DNA from: Condylostoma magnum
Taxonomy: Eukaryota; Ciliophora; Heterotrichea; Heterotrichida; Condylostomatidae
Assembly (NCBI GenBank): GCA_920105805.1
Contig: CAKKTI010000049.1
Span: 1 to 64,000, forward strand
Direction of reading: 5' to 3'
DNA: 64,000 nucleotides
A program made the translations under genes and the position numbers. The notes below the pieces were generated by a model, which saw nothing but the letters and a program-made list of their open reading frames with translations, was not told the DNA's origin and made no database searches. Each line of letters starts with the position of its first letter. Position 1 is the stretch's first letter. Of this stretch, positions 60,563 through 64,000 are shown piece by piece.

Positions 60563-61240
60563 CTAGATATCTAGTTTTTGAATATTTCTATGAATGCTTT
60601 GGAAATCGTAGTTTCCTGATATGAATTAGTTCCAATACGAGTAGAATTAGGTTTGTTGAATGATCCCTAGAAACCAAGGAGCTATTTTGTTTTGAGTGAT
60701 GAATTAATTTAAAGAGGACTGATTAACCCATAAAACACTTTAAATCTCTTCTTCATTTGGTGTTATATGCTCAATATTGTTTTTAAGTTAAGCGAAAAGT
60801 AAGTAATCTAGTTCAAATTCTCCTCATTCTTAATCTTACAAAGCCTTATAGAGTATTTTGGTAACCATGACTGGCTAATCTGTTGATAGCAGTCCGTCTA
60901 GATTAATATTTAACTCAGATCTTACTCTTTATATAACGTCCTACTTCAACCCTTATAGATCCGTCTGTATAGGATGACTGCAGCAAGTATTAGCTCAAAT
61001 TCCAGGGAAAGTGATTTTATGCTCACTGCGTTGTTATATAAGTAATTATCCCTGAGTATCATATAAAAACAAAGAAAAGGCTCTATGAGGCTTTGAATCT
61101 TCAGACTTAATGTAATCTGCCTTATGAGCAATTTTCTTACTTATATATCCAATAAACTCGTCTTATTCACTAACTGAAACTATTTATTAACTAAAAGTAT
61201 CAATCTATCTTTTCCTTATAGAGAAAAATCGCTTAATCAT
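60563..61240 (-). CDS. IDI1: isopentenyl-diphosphate delta-isomerase, type I
   Basis: 225 residues. Nudix-fold type I enzyme that interconverts IPP and DMAPP, the start of isoprenoid synthesis for sterols, ubiquinone and prenylation. Signatures: HRAFSLFLYDTQGQLLIQQR, SEHKITFPGIWANTCCSHP with the catalytic Cys, and WGEFELDYLLF with the catalytic Glu. The two Trp at these motifs (GIW, EWGEFE) are TGA, and the first Gln of LIQQRS is TAA, so the enzyme is an internal proof of the code. No obvious targeting peptide beyond a basic N-terminus (MIKRFFSIRKRQ), which could be mitochondrial. TAG stop at 60563 sits in the palindrome CTAGATATCTAG. The upstream channel gene stops only 5 bp before its ATG. 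Confidence 0.93.
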
Positions 61241-61245
61241 ATTTA

Positions 61246-63993
61246 TTAATTATAACTTTTTTGCATATTGCTTACATGACTGAAAGAATCTAGTATAATT
61301 CTACTTTTGTACATTCTCGCTGAGCTTTTCCTGTTGAATTTAATTGATTGTATAAGCTTCAAATGCTTTGATCTAATTCTTTTGTATCTCTCTGTAAACT
61401 AATTCTACTTTTTTAGAGTTTCCCTCGATGACAGATTTCTAGTACGAGCTGTGCTAAAGGAGCTACATGACTTTGTAGGACTCTTTCTTTTCCCAAATGT
61501 AATCGAAATCCCGTATAAAAGCTTGTTTCTTTATCCAATTGGGATGCCTAATTCTTTTAGATTAGACTATGTAAGATGTTATAAATCTTGCCAGTGTATT
61601 TCCTGCTACTCGAATTTGTACAAATATTTTTACAGATTGTATTTTGATAGAAAATTTAATAATAAATTATCCTTAGACTCCTCTTTTCTCTTATAGACTG
61701 CTTTTACATTCATTTACAGAGGCAACACACCAGCAGGGGGTTTATTTATTGTGTCGTTATTCATAATTATAAATGGGAAAACAGGTTGTATTAAGTATCA
61801 ATTTTTAATATAACTTTCTATGTTTCTAGTAAGTATGTTTATGTTCTTCTAGGCTTGAAAGATCAGCATTTTAAACTCATTTTTCCTATCGGATACTTCA
61901 TTGTCTTTCTATAGGTCTAGATAATCTCTAACAATCTATCCTAGCTGGGCCATGGGTTTTCTTGCTCTCAGTTACTTTTACACACTTCTCATAATTCTTT
62001 CAACTAATAACTTAAATTTTACCATAAGTTTTCTTTTGCTATTTTCTTATTCTGAAACATAAGGCAAAAAGTCCGGATGGTCGGACAAGTTCTTATCATT
62101 CTGTTGCTGTATTGTTTCCAATGTACTTTACAATTGCTCTTCAGATTAAGCCATATTATGAAGCTGACTTACCGATAAAAATAGGACGTATCCTGGCTGA
62201 CTTACTTTTAATCTAAACAATGAAGGATATGTTGTGCTGGAGGAGTAAATATTAGCATAACTTCCTTGCCCTAATTACAGTATAGTTCTGTATTTTTCTT
62301 TAATCAAAACTTATACATCAACTTTACCACTAGCAATCAAAATTATGTTAGTAGGAAAATCATTTATATCAAGTATAATTTGATTAACTCTGAAGAAAAC
62401 TGGCAGAACTTGGAAACTTAAGACCTTTATGAATCTGTAATTGAATTCTTTGAAGTAAGGAATCTAATAAAGTAACTCCCTGATGTAATTGATCCAGGGA
62501 TCATTATAATTATGCATTTACTATATAAACTAATTCTTTATATGAGGATATCTAATAATTCCATCTTTAAAATCATCCTGATTCAACTTAAAAAAGGTTG
62601 TGTAACTAGTAGTATAGACACTAGCTGTCCTCATTTTACCTTATAACACAGCAACTTCCCCAAAATAATTGTTTCTATTCAGTAATCTGTGATAAGCAGG
62701 CTCATCATGTCCTTATTTACACCAAACCTCAACTTATCCTTGATAAATAAAATACAAAGCTTCCCCAATATCCCCAAACTTAACTACACAAAACTCAGGC
62801 TGTTACAATTTATACTTAATCTTCCCCAGAAAGAAATCAATCACATTAGGAGTAAAATAAAGGGATAAAACTCTATTAAACAGCTCCATTTACACTTTTT
62901 TCCTTAAAGACGGCGATAAAAAGTCAAAAAACTGCTGAATTAGGTCTTATTTATCTCTTCCTTTAATAGAATGTGATAGGTACTCTAAAACTTAAGTTTA
63001 TATGCTCTCTGAGACTATTAAAGTGTTCATTACTCCAGAGGCTATTTCAGTTTCTTCGTCTAATGAGTTAGATTAGCTCATCATAGAGTCAACTAGTATT
63101 GTCATTGATGCAAATATGTAGTTCTTGACTAATCCTCCAATAACCAGTACAATTCCGACAAATAGGAGCTCAGTATCAGTAACAGGGAGAACATCCGACC
63201 CGAATATGATAAGAACAGAGTAATAAGCACAATCTATATAGTTGTCATCATACACTAAGGTTTCTTTCCCTAAATCCTTCGGAGGAATTCAATCCTTATC
63301 TACTACTATCACCATGTATCACAAACATCCAACTATGTGTATGAATAAGAGAAAACTTGCTATAATAATACCAAATCTTAGGTTTAGCTTTATCTCTGAT
63401 TTAAATTTTAAGTATGTTATAATTCGACGTAGCCTTATAAGTCTGATTAGCTTTACTAGAGAGAATAGTTAGAATTAAGTGGAGTCTTCACTACTGAAAA
63501 TTCAAATTACCAGGTCGAAGGGAATTGTAGCAAGTAAATCTAAGGGAAAGTTCCCTGATTTGATGTAGTTTTAGGCGATTAGCTTAGAATTGTAGATCTC
63601 TTCACCCATATAGAAATAAGTGCTTCTAAAGCATACTATTATATCTAGAGTAAATATAACATCAATTGAATAATTAAAAATATCGATTCCAACTCCAGCA
63701 TCAGGAGAAAAGGCTACTTCATACGGTATATAAGTTCCATTGAAAAGTGCTAGCAAAATTATGAGCAAGTCTCACCGTATTTTCCACTTTCCCGAGCATC
63801 TGATAATGCCTTTTGATGAAGTTTATACTTAAGGGTGAGATATACTAAAATCATCCTCGATATTGCCTTCAGAAGACTAAACCTATAACATTTTATAATA
63901 GTTTTGTAATTTTTGATCTAAGTAGCCTGGAAGTCGACCTAGATTGTGCTAGTCTTAAAGCTCGATCTGTATGAAAAAACTTAGCTGGCTCAT
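61246..63993 (-). CDS. second six-TM channel with CNBD
   Basis: 915 codons from MSQLSFFIQIELQDQ near the window edge; the frame stays open to the edge, so an upstream start is possible. S1 follows KWKIRWDLLIILLALFN, the KCNH/CNG-type start also seen in the channel at 16907-19717 (RIRWDLFTMLMALYN). S4 reads LIRLIRLRRIITYLKF. The pore YYSVLIIFGSDVLPVTDTE lacks GYG. The CNBD is intact: FIYQGQVEVW, YFGEVAVL, then KMRTASV with the phosphate-binding Arg. The C-terminal 350 residues are helical and basic. Ends NMQKSYN with TAA TAA at 61243-61248. Plasma- or ciliary-membrane cation channel, probably cyclic-nucleotide modulated. Confidence 0.87.
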
Positions 63994-64000
63994 GATTATG

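Noticed and set aside
1-64000. Karyorelict-type code (TAA/TAG = Gln, TGA the only stop)
   Set aside because: Several genes clearly end at TAA or TAG (mL49, CFAP97-like, SNARE, RING gene, ARM protein); reading through would extend them far into neighbours.
1-64000. Standard or Blepharisma-type code with pseudogenes
   Set aside because: Would-be stops sit at conserved Gln and Trp columns in dozens of otherwise intact genes.

Overview
The window reads as a gene-dense, AT-rich stretch of a ciliate nuclear genome with an extreme genetic code. In almost every gene TAA and TAG stand inside the frame where glutamine fits and TGA where tryptophan fits. Examples are the Trp of the RING finger CIKDWV, the Trp of GIWANTCCSHP and the TAA-coded Gln of LIQQRS in isopentenyl-diphosphate isomerase. 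The same three codons also end genes: TAG after the C-terminal LGF of mitochondrial ribosomal protein mL49, a TAA pair after the last residue of the CFAP97-like protein, TGA after a casein kinase. This is the ambiguous code known from the heterotrich Condylostoma (NCBI table 28). The Condylostoma-like assignment is inference from the code, the ciliary genes and the receptor families.

Thirty well-supported genes and one doubtful small one lie on both strands, nearly all as single uninterrupted frames up to 7.2 kb long. Spacing is extremely tight. Three divergent pairs have start codons 9, 13 and 13 bp apart, and convergent pairs overlap or share a TTAA as both stop codons. Two genes (about 20.0-21.0 kb and 26.6-31.1 kb) need changes of frame that fit very short introns.

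Layout: 0-2.9 kb, end of a Cys-rich membrane receptor and a small MGC-start protein. 2.9-11.3 kb, minus strand: ARM-repeat protein, coiled-coil protein, large LamG/DUF4215 receptor. 11.6-19.7 kb: unknown basic protein, LRR coiled-coil protein, sperm-tail PG-rich repeat protein, cyclic-nucleotide-binding-domain channel. 20-24.8 kb: coiled-coil protein and a receptor with a PBP1-like ectodomain and many TM segments. 24.8-26.6 kb: gene-poor. 26.6-31.1 kb: large EF-hand membrane protein. 32-43.3 kb: small basic protein, PX-PH-C2-TM protein, RapGAP-domain protein (RalGAP/TSC2 type), RING-H2 membrane protein, divergent Rab-like GTPase, snurportin-like protein, CK1 kinase, mL49. 43.4-53 kb, plus strand: Golgi pH regulator (GPR89), Vti1-type SNARE, giant Notch-repeat/beta-helix receptor. 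53-57.2 kb: ubiquitin-like membrane protein, catalytically dead E2-like protein with an acidic repeat broken by a 100-N assembly gap, multi-zinc-finger RING-like protein. 57.2-64 kb, minus strand: TPR protein, CFAP97-like protein, IPP isomerase, second CNBD channel.

The content is ordinary housekeeping, signalling, membrane-traffic and ciliary genes, with no operon-like pathway, RNA gene, CRISPR array or intact mobile element seen. The noteworthy part is how the code and the near-zero gene spacing coexist.
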